Shown: positions 26,122 to 36,324 of the stretch, one piece after another | How positions within the stretch are numbered: the first letter of the stretch is position 1 | Layout of the letters: every line of letters begins with the position of its first letter | DNA from: Rodentibacter trehalosifermentans | Lineage (GTDB): Bacteria; Pseudomonadota; Gammaproteobacteria; Enterobacterales; Pasteurellaceae | Direction of reading: 5' to 3' | NCBI RefSeq assembly: GCF_002000545.1 | Contig: NZ_MLHL01000057.1 | Location: 1 to 37,395 of the forward strand | DNA: 37,395 nucleotides | The notes under the pieces: generated by a model | What the model was told of the DNA's origin: nothing | Seen by the model: only the letters and a program-made list of their open reading frames with translations | The model's database searches: none | Position numbers and translations under genes: made by a program

Positions 26122-26409
26122 ATGGCATTTAAATTTAAAGCTGAAGTTCGTACAGCGCAAGGTACGGGTGCGAGCCGCCGTCTGCGTCATAACGGTCAAA
26201 TTCCTGCGATTGTTTATGGTGGTAACGAAGCACCGGTTTCAATTATCTTAAACCACGATGAATTAAACAACGCACAAGTTCACGATTCTTTCTACACTGA
26301 TGTGATCACTTTGGTTATTGATGGCAAAGAAGTGGCGGTAAAAGTGCAAGCAATGCAACGTCACCCATTCAAACCAAAATTGGTTCACATTGATTTCAAA
26401 AGAGCATAA
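26122..26409 (+). CDS. rplY: 50S ribosomal protein L25
   Basis: A 95-residue 5S-rRNA-binding ribosomal protein of the short, single-domain type found in the gamma-proteobacteria. Diagnostic stretches are [48 protein letters not shown] at the C-terminus. The ATG follows AAAGAGAAC. An overlapping frame beginning at 26006 lies in another phase and covers the leader; it is not real. The gene has its own promoter and leader and ends before a terminator. Confidence 0.96.
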   Translation: MAFKFKAEVRTAQGTGASRRLRHNGQIPAIVYGGNEAPVSIILNHDELNNAQVHDSFYTDVITLVIDGKEVAVKVQAMQRHPFKPKLVHIDFKRA

Positions 26410-26516
26410 TTCAATATTATGTGACATTGTAAGTCGGTTTTTCTAAGTTTATATTAGTGTCTATACATATAAAGTGTAATAGAAACAATAATATGAAAAT
26501 TGAATTACTATGCAGT

Positions 26517-26541
26517 AAGCCCGCTGTTTTAGCGGGCTTTT
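26517..26541 (+). terminator. Terminator after rplY
   Basis: AAGCCCGCT (26517-26525) pairs with AGCGGGCTT (26531-26539) around a GTTTT loop, followed by T residues. It lies about 107 bp after the rplY stop. Confidence 0.8.
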
Positions 26542-26742
26542 CCTTTTTTAAAAAGGGGAATAAATTGATATGTTTTTCGCTTCTTTTAGAATTTTTTACA
26601 TATAGTAAAAACACGATTATTTCAGAATGAAAAATAGTCAGCCCCCTTAAAAAACGGGATTTATGAAATTTTCCATAAAAAGTTAGGGCTTGATGTGAGA
26701 GTTAAAGTACAATGTGCCACTTTAAATGAGAGGAGATGATTT
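26542..26742. other. Intergenic region before sohB
   Basis: The 333-bp gap between rplY and sohB holds the rplY terminator and then AT-rich DNA. I see a weak TTTATG/CATAAA hairpin (about 26660-26679), a possible -10 (TACAAT, 26708-26713) without a good -35, and the sohB ribosome binding site GAGGAGA. No gene or uptake sequence is seen. Confidence 0.4.
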
Positions 26743-27801
26743 ATGTGGTCGGATATTTTGGTTGGTTACAGCATTTTTATTTTGGAGATTTTAACCATTT
26801 TACTGGTCATTGCGGCGATCGCGGCTTTTATTATTTCTGCACGTCAGCAACGTGCCGGTGTGCAAGGAGAGTTAGTAATTACGGATCTATCGGAAAATTT
26901 TGAAAACACTGTAAAGCATTTGCGTAATTTCCATTTGTCGGAAGAAGAGTTAAAACAATTGGAAAAAGCAGAAAAGAAAGCAGAGAAGCAAAAAACAAAG
27001 GCTGTGAAGGCAAAATTAAAAAAAGGTGAGGTTGCGGAAACAGCAAAACCTTGTATTTATGTGTTGGATTTTAAGGGAGATATTTCTGCCTCACAAACGA
27101 CCGCACTTCGTGAGGAAATTTCAGCCATTCTTAATGTGGCGAAACCTGAAGATGAGGTGTTATTACGTTTAGAAAGCCCGGGTGGCGTAGTTCATGGCTA
27201 TGGTTTGGCAGCCTCTCAATTGAGCCGTTTAACACAAAAAGGGATTAAGCTCACTGTGGCGGTTGATAAAATGGCGGCAAGCGGTGGTTATATGATGGCG
27301 TGTGTAGCGGATAAAATTGTGGCAGCCCCTTTTGCTATTGTGGGATCGATTGGTGTAGTAGCTCAAATACCAAATATTCACCGATTATTGAAAAAACACG
27401 ATGTTGATGTGGATGTGATGACTGCGGGAGAATTTAAGCGAACGATGACCGTTTTAGGTGAAAATACGGAAAAAGGAAAGCAAAAATTTCAGCAAGAATT
27501 AGAAGAAACCCATCAATTATTTAAGCAATTTGTCCAGCAAAATCGACCGCACTTAGATGTAGATAAGGTGGCGACCGGGGAGCATTGGTTTGGTTCGCAG
27601 GCATTGGAATTACAACTGGTTGATGCAATTTCTACCAGCGATGATCTTTTACTTGAAGCGATGAAAGAAAAATCGGTGGTGGGTATCACCTATAAAGTGA
27701 AAAAACCATTATTGCAGAAGTTAGGGCAACAAGCGGAAGAACGAATGGATAGTCTGATTCAGCGTTATATACATAAAAATGCTCAAGATTTTATTCACTA
27801 A
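26743..27801 (+). CDS. sohB: Inner-membrane serine protease SohB (S49 family)
   Basis: A 352-residue signal-peptide-peptidase-like protease with one N-terminal membrane helix (about residues 8-30) and a periplasmic or cytoplasmic-face catalytic domain. A Lys/Glu/Ala-rich segment (residues 65-100) links the two. The Ser/Lys dyad is visible as S180 in KMAASGGYMMACVAD and K232 in GEFKRTMT; LRLESPGGVVHGYG precedes them. Its biological substrates are not known; in E. coli extra SohB compensates for loss of the protease DegP. GAGGAGATG precedes the start. Two uptake sequences occur inside (27100-27108 and 27546-27554). Confidence 0.94.
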   Translation: MWSDILVGYSIFILEILTILLVIAAIAAFIISARQQRAGVQGELVITDLSENFENTVKHLRNFHLSEEELKQLEKAEKKAEKQKTKAVKAKLKKGEVAETAKPCIYVLDFKGDISASQTTALREEISAILNVAKPEDEVLLRLESPGGVVHGYGLAASQLSRLTQKGIKLTVAVDKMAASGGYMMACVADKIVAAPFAIVGSIGVVAQIPNIHRLLKKHDVDVDVMTAGEFKRTMTVLGENTEKGKQKFQQELEETHQLFKQFVQQNRPHLDVDKVATGEHWFGSQALELQLVDAISTSDDLLLEAMKEKSVVGITYKVKKPLLQKLGQQAEERMDSLIQRYIHKNAQDFIH

Positions 27802-27865
27802 ATTTTTTATTTACATTTCTTTACAAAAAAATATTGAAAATTGAGGACGTTAGAAGTGTTTGATA

Positions 27866-27894
27866 TTTACAAAAGCACCTTTTGAGATTAGTAT
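27866..27894 (+). promoter_or_regulatory. Probable promoter of the OmpA-like lipoprotein
   Basis: TTTACA (27866-27871) and TAGTAT (27889-27894) are 17 bp apart, leaving a leader of about 98 nt before the start codon. The leader is longer than usual, a common feature of outer-membrane protein mRNAs that are controlled by small RNAs. Confidence 0.45.
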
Positions 27895-27998
27895 TAGCGC
27901 CTGAAACTTTAGTAGTTTTCCAATGTAAGATTTGTAGAGTTTAGTTATGTGTTTTCCCGATAAGTAAGGGGAATTTTAACAGTTAAAAGGTAAAAAAC

Positions 27999-28859
27999 AT
28001 GAAATTATCTCGTATTTTATTATCAACAGTTGCTGTTGCTACGGTTGCCGCCTGTGGTAATTTAAGTAAAGTTACACCGGAAGGTATGCCTGAATATAAA
28101 GATGTTGATGGTGTTCAAGTTCCACAACTGGTATGGCCTAAAATTGATCGTTCCAGTTTTAACCACGATGGTAGTCAATTTGGTTCATGGCCAAATTGGG
28201 ATAACGTTCGTATGATCGAACGTGGTATGAATAAAGATCAATTATATAATTTGATTGGTCGTCCACATTTCTCTGAAGGCTTATTTGGTGTAGAAGAGTG
28301 GGATTACGCATTTAACTATCGTGAAAACGGCGTACATAAAATTTGCCAATACAAAATTTTATTCGATAAAAACCACAATGCACAAAGCTTCTTTTGGTAT
28401 CCAAACGGATGTAATGGCAACTTTGCTTACACATTAAGTGGTGATTTCTTATTTGATTTCGATAAAGATGTTCTCACACCTCGTGGTAAAGAAGTCGTCG
28501 ATAATGTGGCTGCTCAGTTAAAATCATCCGGTGCGAAAGAGGTTAAAGTCGCAGGTTATACTGACCGTTTAGGTTCAGATGCGTATAATATGAACCTTTC
28601 TCAACGTCGTGCAAACCGTGTTAAAGCCCGTTTAATTGAAGATGGCGTAGTGGCTCAAATTACAGCAATTGGTTACGGTAAAAACCCTCAAGTGAAAGCT
28701 TGTGAAGGTTTCCGTCATGCAAGTAAAGAAGAGAAAGATTGTTTACGTCCTAATCGTCGTGTTGAGATCACTGCTTCCGGTTCAGTATTAAAATTACATC
28801 AAGAAGCAGGTCAAACAAACGGCGGCACGCAAGGTCCAACACCGCTTTATCAAAAATAG
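27999..28859 (+). CDS. Outer-membrane lipoprotein with BamE-like and OmpA-like domains
   Basis: A 286-residue lipoprotein. Residues 1-18 are a signal peptide and VAAC at 16-19 a lipobox, so Cys19 would be lipidated; the following residue (Gly) does not signal inner-membrane retention. Residues about 65-130 look like a BamE/SmpA domain (IERGMNKDQLYNLIGRPHFSEGLFGVEEWDYAF, then CQYKILFDKNHNAQSFFW). Residues about 148-260 are an OmpA peptidoglycan-binding domain (FLFDFDKDVLTPRGKEVVDNVA, VAGYTDRLGSDAYNMNLSQRRANRVKARL, RPNRRVEI), with the conserved Asp and Arg that bind diaminopimelate. The protein should tether the outer membrane to peptidoglycan. Codon use looks like that of a highly expressed gene. 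It is monocistronic. Confidence 0.88.
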   Translation: MKLSRILLSTVAVATVAACGNLSKVTPEGMPEYKDVDGVQVPQLVWPKIDRSSFNHDGSQFGSWPNWDNVRMIERGMNKDQLYNLIGRPHFSEGLFGVEEWDYAFNYRENGVHKICQYKILFDKNHNAQSFFWYPNGCNGNFAYTLSGDFLFDFDKDVLTPRGKEVVDNVAAQLKSSGAKEVKVAGYTDRLGSDAYNMNLSQRRANRVKARLIEDGVVAQITAIGYGKNPQVKACEGFRHASKEEKDCLRPNRRVEITASGSVLKLHQEAGQTNGGTQGPTPLYQK

Positions 28860-28879
28860 TTTTTTGGTTGAATAAAATG

Positions 28880-28913
28880 AAAAATAGCATAACGAATAGT
28901 TATGCTATTTTTT
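28880..28913. terminator. Bidirectional terminator between the lipoprotein and kinase genes
   Basis: A 14-bp perfect stem, AAAAATAGCATAAC (28880-28893) with GTTATGCTATTTTT (28899-28912), around a GAATA loop. Confidence 0.88.
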
Positions 28914-28923
28914 TATCATTAAG

Positions 28924-29787
28924 TTAGTTTTCTATAATTTGGGACAATATTTTTTGCGTAAGATGAATATAATTACCCAAGAAACGATGGCTGAAATTTA
29001 ATAGATAATAAAGTTGATAGATCGGTTTTCTTTCCTCATATTTTTCCCAATCTAATGCAAAAGTGCGGTCATAATTCTCATAGAATTTTTGGGGAAAGGG
29101 CTCAAAAAGCTCGGTAAATGCAAGATCACATTCTCTATCACCCCAATAACTGGCGGGATCATAAGTAAAGGTTTGATCATTCGCAAGACAAACATTTTCA
29201 ATCCACAGGTTGCCATGTAGAAGAGAAGGCTTTGGATTATGTTTTGCCAGTTTTTGTGAAATAATTTGAACAATCTGATTAATATCACCAAAATCTAATC
29301 CTTTGTCTTTACATAACTGTAATTGCCAACCTATGCGTTGCTCGCTAAAGAATGTTGCCCAATTGGCGTGCCATTTATTCGGCTGATGTACTGGTCCGAG
29401 CCACGTATCAAAATCCAATCCGTAATATTTTGTTCCGGAAATTTGATGCAAACGAGCCAATTGATTACCAAATTCCTCGGTCAGTGAAGATTGTTGTGTG
29501 ATATTGAGTGATTCTAAAAGTAAAAAGCTCTGGTTTTGTGAACAGCCAACCCCATAAACCATAGGGAGGTTAAGTGCGGTGGTTTTTCGTAACATTTCAA
29601 GTTGATCCGCTTCAGCCCGAAACATTGAACGGTAGGATTTTTCATTGGCTTTGACAAAAACAGGTTGAATTCCATCATTAATAACCCAAGCTTCGTGCAT
29701 TTCTCCACGGTGGACACATTCTTTTTGCTTAATGGAATAATAAGCGCCAAATTGATCTGCCAACACTTGGGAAACGGATTTCCACAT
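28924..29787 (-). CDS. Fructosamine kinase family protein with altered catalytic motif
   Basis: A 287-residue protein of the aminoglycoside-phosphotransferase fold, YniA/FN3K branch. These enzymes phosphorylate sugar-amine adducts on proteins or amino acids so that they fall off (deglycation). Family marks: VFVKANEKS (ATP-binding Lys), RAEADQLEML, and DPASYWGDRECDLAF with the Mg2+-binding Asp. The catalytic loop, normally HGDLWxxN, reads HGNLWIEN, with Asn at residue 193 where the catalytic base Asp is expected. The rest of the frame is intact, so it may be a divergent enzyme, a binding protein or an early step of decay. The ATG at 29787 follows AGGAGG; a GTG six bases upstream is also possible but overlaps that site. 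Two uptake sequences lie inside (29061-29069 and 29572-29580). Confidence 0.88.
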   Translation of the reverse strand: MWKSVSQVLADQFGAYYSIKQKECVHRGEMHEAWVINDGIQPVFVKANEKSYRSMFRAEADQLEMLRKTTALNLPMVYGVGCSQNQSFLLLESLNITQQSSLTEEFGNQLARLHQISGTKYYGLDFDTWLGPVHQPNKWHANWATFFSEQRIGWQLQLCKDKGLDFGDINQIVQIISQKLAKHNPKPSLLHGNLWIENVCLANDQTFTYDPASYWGDRECDLAFTELFEPFPQKFYENYDRTFALDWEKYEERKPIYQLYYLLNFSHRFLGNYIHLTQKILSQIIEN

Positions 29788-29934
29788 AATCACCTCCTAG
29801 AGACAACAAGTTTATTGTTATTCTAAAAGATTTTTCTAAGATTACTGTGATATATCTCAAGTTTTTAGAGATTTTATTCCTATGATAAATGTAAATAAAA
29901 AGATGATTTTTTAGTGCGTTGGTATTATCATTAA

Positions 29935-30963
<1,029 letters not shown>

Positions 30964-31011
30964 TGATTTTCCAATAGCGATAAAACAACGAATTTTAAAG
31001 GATAAAGCATA

Positions 31012-33399
31012 ATGAAATTTAGTGAACAGTGGGTAAGAGAATGGGTTAATCCAAGCATTTCAACAGCACAATTGAGTGAGCAAATCACAATGCTTGGGTT
31101 AGAAGTCGATAGCATCGAAAATGTGGCCGGTGATTTTACTGGTGTTGTGGTTGGGGAAGTGGTGGAATGCGCCCAGCACCCTGATGCCGATAAATTACGG
31201 GTGACGAAAGTCAATGTGGGCGGTGAGCGATTATTAGATATCGTCTGTGGTGCACCAAATTGTCGCCAAGGATTAAAAGTGGCTTGTGCAACGGAAGGGG
31301 CTGTGTTACCGGGTAATTTTAAAATTAAGAAAACCAAACTCCGTGGACAGCCCTCTGAAGGCATGCTTTGTTCATTTTCTGAATTAGGCATAGCGGTTGA
31401 AGCAGAAGGGATTATTGAATTACCGCTTGATGCGCCTATTGGCAAAAATTTACGGGATTATTTAAATTTAGATGACCAAAGCATTGAAATTAGTCTCACG
31501 CCCAATCGTGCAGATTGTTTAAGTATTGCAGGTATTGCCCGTGAAATCGGCGTGGTAAACAAACTTCCGGTAAATCAACCGCACTTTGAGGCTGTCCCTG
31601 CGACGATTTCGGATAGAATTGAGATTGATGTGGTGGCACAAGAAGCCTGTCCTCGTTATTTATTACGCGTGATAAAAAATGTCGATATCAATGTGACCTC
31701 ACCAATTTGGTTACAAGAAAAATTACGCCGTTGCGGTATTCGATCTATTGATCCGATTGTGGATATTACGAATTATATTTTGCTTGAGATGGGTCAGCCA
31801 ATGCATGCCTTTGATGCCGAGAAAGTAAAACAGCCGGTACAGGTTCGTTTTGCCAAAGAAGGGGAAGAATTGGTATTGTTGGATGGAACAACGGCAAAAT
31901 TACAGCCTAATACCTTACTGATTGCAGACCAAAATGGTCCACTTGCGATGGCAGGCATCTTTGGCGGACAAGCAAGTGGTGTGACCACTGAAACGAAAGA
32001 CGTCATTTTAGAAGCCGCCTTTTTTGCCCCACTCGCCATTGCCGGTCGGGCAAGACAATATGGCTTACATACCGATGCTTCACACCGTTTTGAGCGGGGC
32101 GTTGATTTTGAATTAGCCCGTCATGCGATGGAGCGGGCAACGGCATTGTTACTTGAAATTTGTGGGGGGCAAGCCGGGGAAATCTGTGAAGCGGTGAATG
32201 AGGAATATTTGCCGAAATTAAAAACCATTCAACTTCGTCGCGAGAAACTAGATAGCTTACTTGGACACCCTATTGAAACCGAAACGGTAACCGATATTTT
32301 TAGTCGTCTTGGTTTTTCGGTACAATATGCTAATGATGTATGGACCGTAACCTCTACAAGCTGGCGTTTTGATATTGAAATTGAAGAAGATTTAATCGAA
32401 GAAGTGGCGCGTATCTACGGTTATAACAGTATTCCAAATCATGCGCCATTAGCCTATTTGCGTATGCGTGAACACAAGGAAGCGGATTTAGATTTAGCAC
32501 GAATTAAAACCGCACTTGTGGATGCCGATTATCAAGAGGCGATCACTTATAGTTTTGTTGATCCTAAAATTCAAGGCTTGCTCCATCCCCATCAAGAAGC
32601 CTTAGTCTTACCAAACCCGATTTCAACTGAAATGTCGGCAATGCGGGTCTCATTATTAAGCGGATTATTAAGTGCAGTCTTATATAATCAAAACCGTCAG
32701 CAAAATCGGGTTCGTTTGTTTGAAACGGGATTACGTTTTATTCCTGATAGCCATGCTGAATTTGCTGTGCGTCAAGAATTTGTACTCAGTGCAGTGATAA
32801 CAGGTTCGGCGAAAAATGAAAGTTGGAATACAAAAGCAGAAACCGTTGATTTCTTTGATTTAAAAGGTGATTTAGAGAGTCTTCTTTCTCTAACCGGCAT
32901 CGCAAGTAAGGTACGTTTTGTGGCAAAAACCTTTGATGCCTTACACCCGGGACAATCTGCAGCTATTGAATTAGAAGGAAAAGAAATTGGTTTTATTGGT
33001 ACGCTTCACCCTTCTATTGCTCAAAAATTAGGCTTAAATGGCAATGTTGTGGTTTTTGAAATTTTATGGAATGCCGTAGCAAATCGCACGGTTGTACAAG
33101 CAAAAGAAATTTCAAAATTCCCGGCTAATCGTCGTGATTTAGCCTTGGTGGTTTCCGATGATATTGCCGCTGGAGAGATTATTGAGGCCTGCAAACAAGC
33201 GGGGGGGGATAAACTCATTCAAGTGAATTTGTTTGATGTATATAAAGGTATTGGTGTGCCAAGCGGTGCAAAAAGCCTTGCTATCAGCCTAATTATTCAA
33301 GACAATGAGAAAACCTTAGAAGATGATGAAGTCAATAAAGTTATCTCTGCAATATTAGATGAGGTTAAACAACGTTTTAACGCTGAATTAAGGGAATAA
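31012..33399 (+). CDS. pheT: Phenylalanyl-tRNA synthetase beta subunit
   Basis: A 795-residue subunit. Domains in order: the EMAP-like tRNA-binding OB fold (about 39-150; [26 protein letters not shown]), the B3/B4 editing domain that removes Tyr (about 210-380), B5 domain (about 400-470), a catalytic-like core without activity, and the C-terminal ferredoxin-fold anticodon-binding domain (about 700-795; [16 protein letters not shown]). Length is normal. AAAGGA precedes the ATG. It is followed 4 bp later by ihfA, so the pheS-pheT-ihfA operon is conserved as in E. coli. Uptake sequences are at 31578-31586 and 32509-32517. Confidence 0.97.
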   Translation: MKFSEQWVREWVNPSISTAQLSEQITMLGLEVDSIENVAGDFTGVVVGEVVECAQHPDADKLRVTKVNVGGERLLDIVCGAPNCRQGLKVACATEGAVLPGNFKIKKTKLRGQPSEGMLCSFSELGIAVEAEGIIELPLDAPIGKNLRDYLNLDDQSIEISLTPNRADCLSIAGIAREIGVVNKLPVNQPHFEAVPATISDRIEIDVVAQEACPRYLLRVIKNVDINVTSPIWLQEKLRRCGIRSIDPIVDITNYILLEMGQPMHAFDAEKVKQPVQVRFAKEGEELVLLDGTTAKLQPNTLLIADQNGPLAMAGIFGGQASGVTTETKDVILEAAFFAPLAIAGRARQYGLHTDASHRFERGVDFELARHAMERATALLLEICGGQAGEICEAVNEEYLPKLKTIQLRREKLDSLLGHPIETETVTDIFSRLGFSVQYANDVWTVTSTSWRFDIEIEEDLIEEVARIYGYNSIPNHAPLAYLRMREHKEADLDLARIKTALVDADYQEAITYSFVDPKIQGLLHPHQEALVLPNPISTEMSAMRVSLLSGLLSAVLYNQNRQQNRVRLFETGLRFIPDSHAEFAVRQEFVLSAVITGSAKNESWNTKAETVDFFDLKGDLESLLSLTGIASKVRFVAKTFDALHPGQSAAIELEGKEIGFIGTLHPSIAQKLGLNGNVVVFEILWNAVANRTVVQAKEISKFPANRRDLALVVSDDIAAGEIIEACKQAGGDKLIQVNLFDVYKGIGVPSGAKSLAISLIIQDNEKTLEDDEVNKVISAILDEVKQRFNAELRE

Positions 33400-33403
33400 A
33401 GTT

Positions 33404-33700
33404 ATGACACTGACGAAAATTGATATTACCGAATTTTTAATTGCAAAATATCATTTGCAAAAACAAGAGGCTAAGAGTTTGGTGGATAATTTCTTTGAAG
33501 AAATCCGCCTCTCTCTTGAATCCGGTAATGATGTCAAATTATCCGGATTCGGGAATTTTGAATTGCGTGATAAGGCGTCTCGCCCCGGACGTAATCCCAA
33601 AACGGGAGAAAGCATCCCCGTTTCAGCCCGTCGTGTTGTTGCTTTTAAGCCGGGACAAAAATTACGTGCAAGAGTAGAGAAAGCGAAATTGACAAAATAA
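33404..33700 (+). CDS. ihfA: Integration host factor alpha subunit
   Basis: A 98-residue nucleoid protein that pairs with IhfB, bends DNA sharply and helps recombination, replication and transcription. Conserved stretches: [60 protein letters not shown]. The beta-arm [10 protein letters not shown] inserts Pro into the minor groove and is complete. It starts 4 bp after the pheT stop and ends just before an uptake-sequence hairpin. Confidence 0.97.
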   Translation: MTLTKIDITEFLIAKYHLQKQEAKSLVDNFFEEIRLSLESGNDVKLSGFGNFELRDKASRPGRNPKTGESIPVSARRVVAFKPGQKLRARVEKAKLTK

Positions 33701-33705
33701 TAAAT

Positions 33706-33737
33706 AAAAAGTGCGGTTATTTTTAAGCGCACTTTTT
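33706..33737 (+). terminator. Terminator after ihfA, containing an uptake sequence
   Basis: AAAAAGTGCG (33706-33715) pairs with CGCACTTTTT (33728-33737) around a 12-nt loop. The left arm carries a full AAGTGCGGT; the right arm has GCGCACTT, a degraded copy. Confidence 0.78.
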
Positions 33738-33755
33738 GTTCGTTAGAGATGTAGA

Positions 33756-34247
33756 ATGAAATCTATTAATAAATTATTCCTTGCCGTTACCACAATATCG
33801 CTGTTTGCTTGTTCATCGGGAAATCCGGGGCGGGAAGATTATGCTATTAATTATAAAGGGAAAATTAATGATCCTATCATGGCGATTACCTTGTTAAGTG
33901 AACAGCAATATGAATGGGGCGGTACACCTTATATTTTAGGCGGACAATCCCGTCAAGGAATTGATTGTTCTGGTTTTGTACAAAAGACCTTTTTTGATCG
34001 CTTTAATATTTCTTTGCCTAGAACGACAAAAGAGCAAGCCAAATACGGAAAACTTGTTCGTAAAGAAGAAATTCAAACCGGCGATTTGATCTTTTTTAAA
34101 ACGGGACGTGGCCCAAACGGGTATCACGTGGGAATTTATGTGAAGGACGATAAATTTCTCCATGCCTCTACAAAAGGCGGCGTGATTTACACTTCCATGA
34201 ATACCCCATACTGGACAAAAACCTTCTGGCAGGTTCGGCGGATTTAA
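33756..34247 (+). CDS. NlpC/P60 family lipoprotein, cell-wall endopeptidase
   Basis: A 163-residue lipoprotein. Residues 1-18 are a signal peptide with lipobox LFAC ending at Cys19. The NlpC/P60 domain fills the rest: the catalytic Cys71 in GIDCSGFVQ, His124 in GYHVGIYV and His136 in KFLHAST form the expected triad. Such enzymes cut peptidoglycan stem peptides, here at the outer-membrane periplasmic face. The gene follows ihfA by 55 bp with a hairpin between them, and I see no separate strong promoter, so some transcription may read through. The start has only a weak AGAGA site. The pheS-pheT-ihfA-nlpC order is also found in H. influenzae, as I recall it. Confidence 0.93.
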   Translation: MKSINKLFLAVTTISLFACSSGNPGREDYAINYKGKINDPIMAITLLSEQQYEWGGTPYILGGQSRQGIDCSGFVQKTFFDRFNISLPRTTKEQAKYGKLVRKEEIQTGDLIFFKTGRGPNGYHVGIYVKDDKFLHASTKGGVIYTSMNTPYWTKTFWQVRRI

Positions 34248-34250
34248 AGA

Positions 34251-34282
34251 AAAAAATGCGGTTAAATTTAACCGCACTTTTT
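34251..34282. terminator. Bidirectional terminator with inverted uptake sequences, between nlpC-like gene and trpA
   Basis: TGCGGTTAAATTTAACCGCA (34257-34276) is a perfect 20-bp palindrome, flanked by A and T runs. The right arm has an exact ACCGCACTT (34271-34279); the left arm lacks one base of the core (AATGCGGT). Confidence 0.85.
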
Positions 34283-34296
34283 TATAAAAATCGAAC

Positions 34297-35112
34297 CTAA
34301 TCACTTGACCTTGTAGCAGCTTTCATTGTCTTTACAAATTCAGCTAATTCTGCGAGGCATTTTGCGTGATTATCTAAATTTGAGGCGATAATTTTCACAG
34401 TAGCAGATCCGGAAATTGCACCGGCAGCCCCCAGTTGTAATGCTTCTTTCACTTGGCTTGGTTGAGCGATACCGAAGCCTTGCAAAATAGGGGGGGCATT
34501 GTGGGCTTTTAATTGTTCTACTAAAGAATCCAGATTTTTGGCATGTGCTTGGTTCTCTGCACTGGTGACCCCGGCACGAGAAACCAAATAAGTATAACCT
34601 TCGCTGTTTTCTGCCACACCTTGGATGGTTTTGGCATCGGCATTTGGTGGGCAGATGAAAACAGGTTGAATACCGTATTTTTTCGCTGCATCGATATAAT
34701 CATCTTTCGCCAGTAATGGAATATCCGCTACCAATACGGCATCGACACCTACTTCAGCACAGCGTTGATAAAATTCATCCAGACCTTTGGCAAAAATAAG
34801 ATTGGCGCAAAGCAGTAAACTGATAGGAATCTCAGGGTATTTTGACCGCACTTTTTCCAGCAATTTAAAGCTATCTTCCGTGCTATGACCTGCGGTTAAT
34901 GCTCGATTATTTGCCGCTTGAATGACGGGGCCGTCTAAAAGCGGATCAGAGAAAGGAAAACCTAACTCAAGGGCATCGGCACCATTCTCAACAAGCGTGC
35001 AAATAATCTCAAAAGAGCGGTCAAATGTTGGATCACATAGGGTGACAAAAGGAACAAATGCCCCCTCATTTTTAGCGTTGAGTACAGCAAATTGGTGATT
35101 AAAACGGTTCAT
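34297..35112 (-). CDS. trpA: Tryptophan synthase alpha subunit
   Basis: A 271-residue TIM-barrel subunit that splits indole-3-glycerol phosphate to indole and glyceraldehyde-3-phosphate and passes indole to TrpB by a tunnel. Catalytic E49 and D60 are in place ([15 protein letters not shown]). Other family stretches: [21 protein letters not shown] (active-site loop), [10 protein letters not shown] and [10 protein letters not shown], which bind phosphate. Its start codon shares one base with the trpB stop (TAATG at 35114-35110), so translation is coupled. An uptake sequence lies at 34845-34853. Confidence 0.97.
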   Translation of the reverse strand: MNRFNHQFAVLNAKNEGAFVPFVTLCDPTFDRSFEIICTLVENGADALELGFPFSDPLLDGPVIQAANNRALTAGHSTEDSFKLLEKVRSKYPEIPISLLLCANLIFAKGLDEFYQRCAEVGVDAVLVADIPLLAKDDYIDAAKKYGIQPVFICPPNADAKTIQGVAENSEGYTYLVSRAGVTSAENQAHAKNLDSLVEQLKAHNAPPILQGFGIAQPSQVKEALQLGAAGAISGSATVKIIASNLDNHAKCLAELAEFVKTMKAATRSSD

Positions 35113-36308
35113 TATTTCATTCCTTTTTCAGTTAAAATTTTGTCCACGGTGAAAATATCTTTATCACCACGACCGGATAAATTCACCACAAGAATCTGTG
35201 CCTTATCAGGCTCTTGATGAATCATTTTGAGTGCTTGCGCAAGGGCGTGTGAGCTTTCTAACGCCGGAATGATACCCTCATGCTTGGCGAGCTCTTGGAA
35301 GGCATTTAAAGCTTCGTCATCGGTAATGGAGGGGTATTCCGCCCGCCCGATACTTTGCAAATAAGCGTGTTGCGGGCCGACAGAAGGGAAGTCTAACCCT
35401 GCGGAAATAGAGTAAGATTCTTCTACTTGACCATCTTCCGTTTGCATTAAAGGAGATTTCATACCGAAATAAATACCGACTCTGGCATGTCCTAACGGTG
35501 CACCGTGTTCACCTGTTTCAATGCCTTTTCCTGCCGGTTCTACACCGATCAAACGCACATTCGGTTCATCAATAAAATCGGTAAACATTCCTATTGCATT
35601 AGAACCACCTCCAACAGCGGCAATCACCGCATCCGGTAGGCGACCTTCTTTTTCCATAATTTGGCGTTTCGTTTCTTCGCCAATCATTTTTTGGAATTCA
35701 CGGACAATAGTAGGGAAAGGGTGAGGGCCGGCAGCCGTGCCAAGTAAGTAGTGGGTGGTCTCATAGTTTGCAGACCAATCACGCATGGCTTCGCAACAAG
35801 CATCTTTTAAAGAGCAAGAGCCTTTTTGTACAGGAATCACTTCTGCACCCATTAAACGCATACGAAATACATTCGGTGATTGGCGTTCTACATCTTTTGC
35901 ACCCATATAAACACGGCAGGGCATATCGAGCATTGCACAGGCGAGAGCAGTTGCTACACCGTGCTGACCGGCACCGGTTTCGGCAATGATACGGGTTTTC
36001 CCCATACGTTTTGCAAGTAAAATTTGACCGAGGACTTGGTTGGTTTTATGTGCACCGCCATGTAAAAGATCTTCACGTTTAAGATAAATTTTGGCTTTTG
36101 TGCCTTTTGTCAAATTACGACAAAGCGTTAATGCAGTGGGTCTGCCCGCATAATTTTTAAGTAAATCTTGGAATTCCTGCTGAAATTTAGGGTCATCTTT
36201 GGCTTCAACAAAAGCTTTTTCCAATTGTTGAAGCACCGGTACGAGAATTTCCGGTACATACATACCGCCAAATTCACCGAAGTAGGGATTTAATAAGGTC
36301 TCTGACAT
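35112..36308 (-). CDS. trpB: Tryptophan synthase beta subunit
   Basis: A 398-residue pyridoxal-phosphate enzyme that condenses indole with serine. It begins [20 protein letters not shown]; the PLP-binding lysine is K88 in [10 protein letters not shown] and the glycine-rich phosphate loop is [11 protein letters not shown] in [10 protein letters not shown] is the conserved catalytic glutamate. An upstream in-frame start at 36347 adds 13 residues but would overlap ydfG; the ATG at 36308 has an AAGGAAA site and matches homologues. It lies 16 bp behind ydfG and overlaps trpA by one base. Confidence 0.97.
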   Translation of the reverse strand: MSETLLNPYFGEFGGMYVPEILVPVLQQLEKAFVEAKDDPKFQQEFQDLLKNYAGRPTALTLCRNLTKGTKAKIYLKREDLLHGGAHKTNQVLGQILLAKRMGKTRIIAETGAGQHGVATALACAMLDMPCRVYMGAKDVERQSPNVFRMRLMGAEVIPVQKGSCSLKDACCEAMRDWSANYETTHYLLGTAAGPHPFPTIVREFQKMIGEETKRQIMEKEGRLPDAVIAAVGGGSNAIGMFTDFIDEPNVRLIGVEPAGKGIETGEHGAPLGHARVGIYFGMKSPLMQTEDGQVEESYSISAGLDFPSVGPQHAYLQSIGRAEYPSITDDEALNAFQELAKHEGIIPALESSHALAQALKMIHQEPDKAQILVVNLSGRGDKDIFTVDKILTEKGMK

Positions 36309-36324
36309 TGTGTTTCCTTTTTTA

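Noticed and set aside
26006-26251. Open frame of 81 codons across the rplY leader
   Set aside because: It overlaps rplY in another phase and covers the promoter and leader hairpins; its composition is not protein-like.
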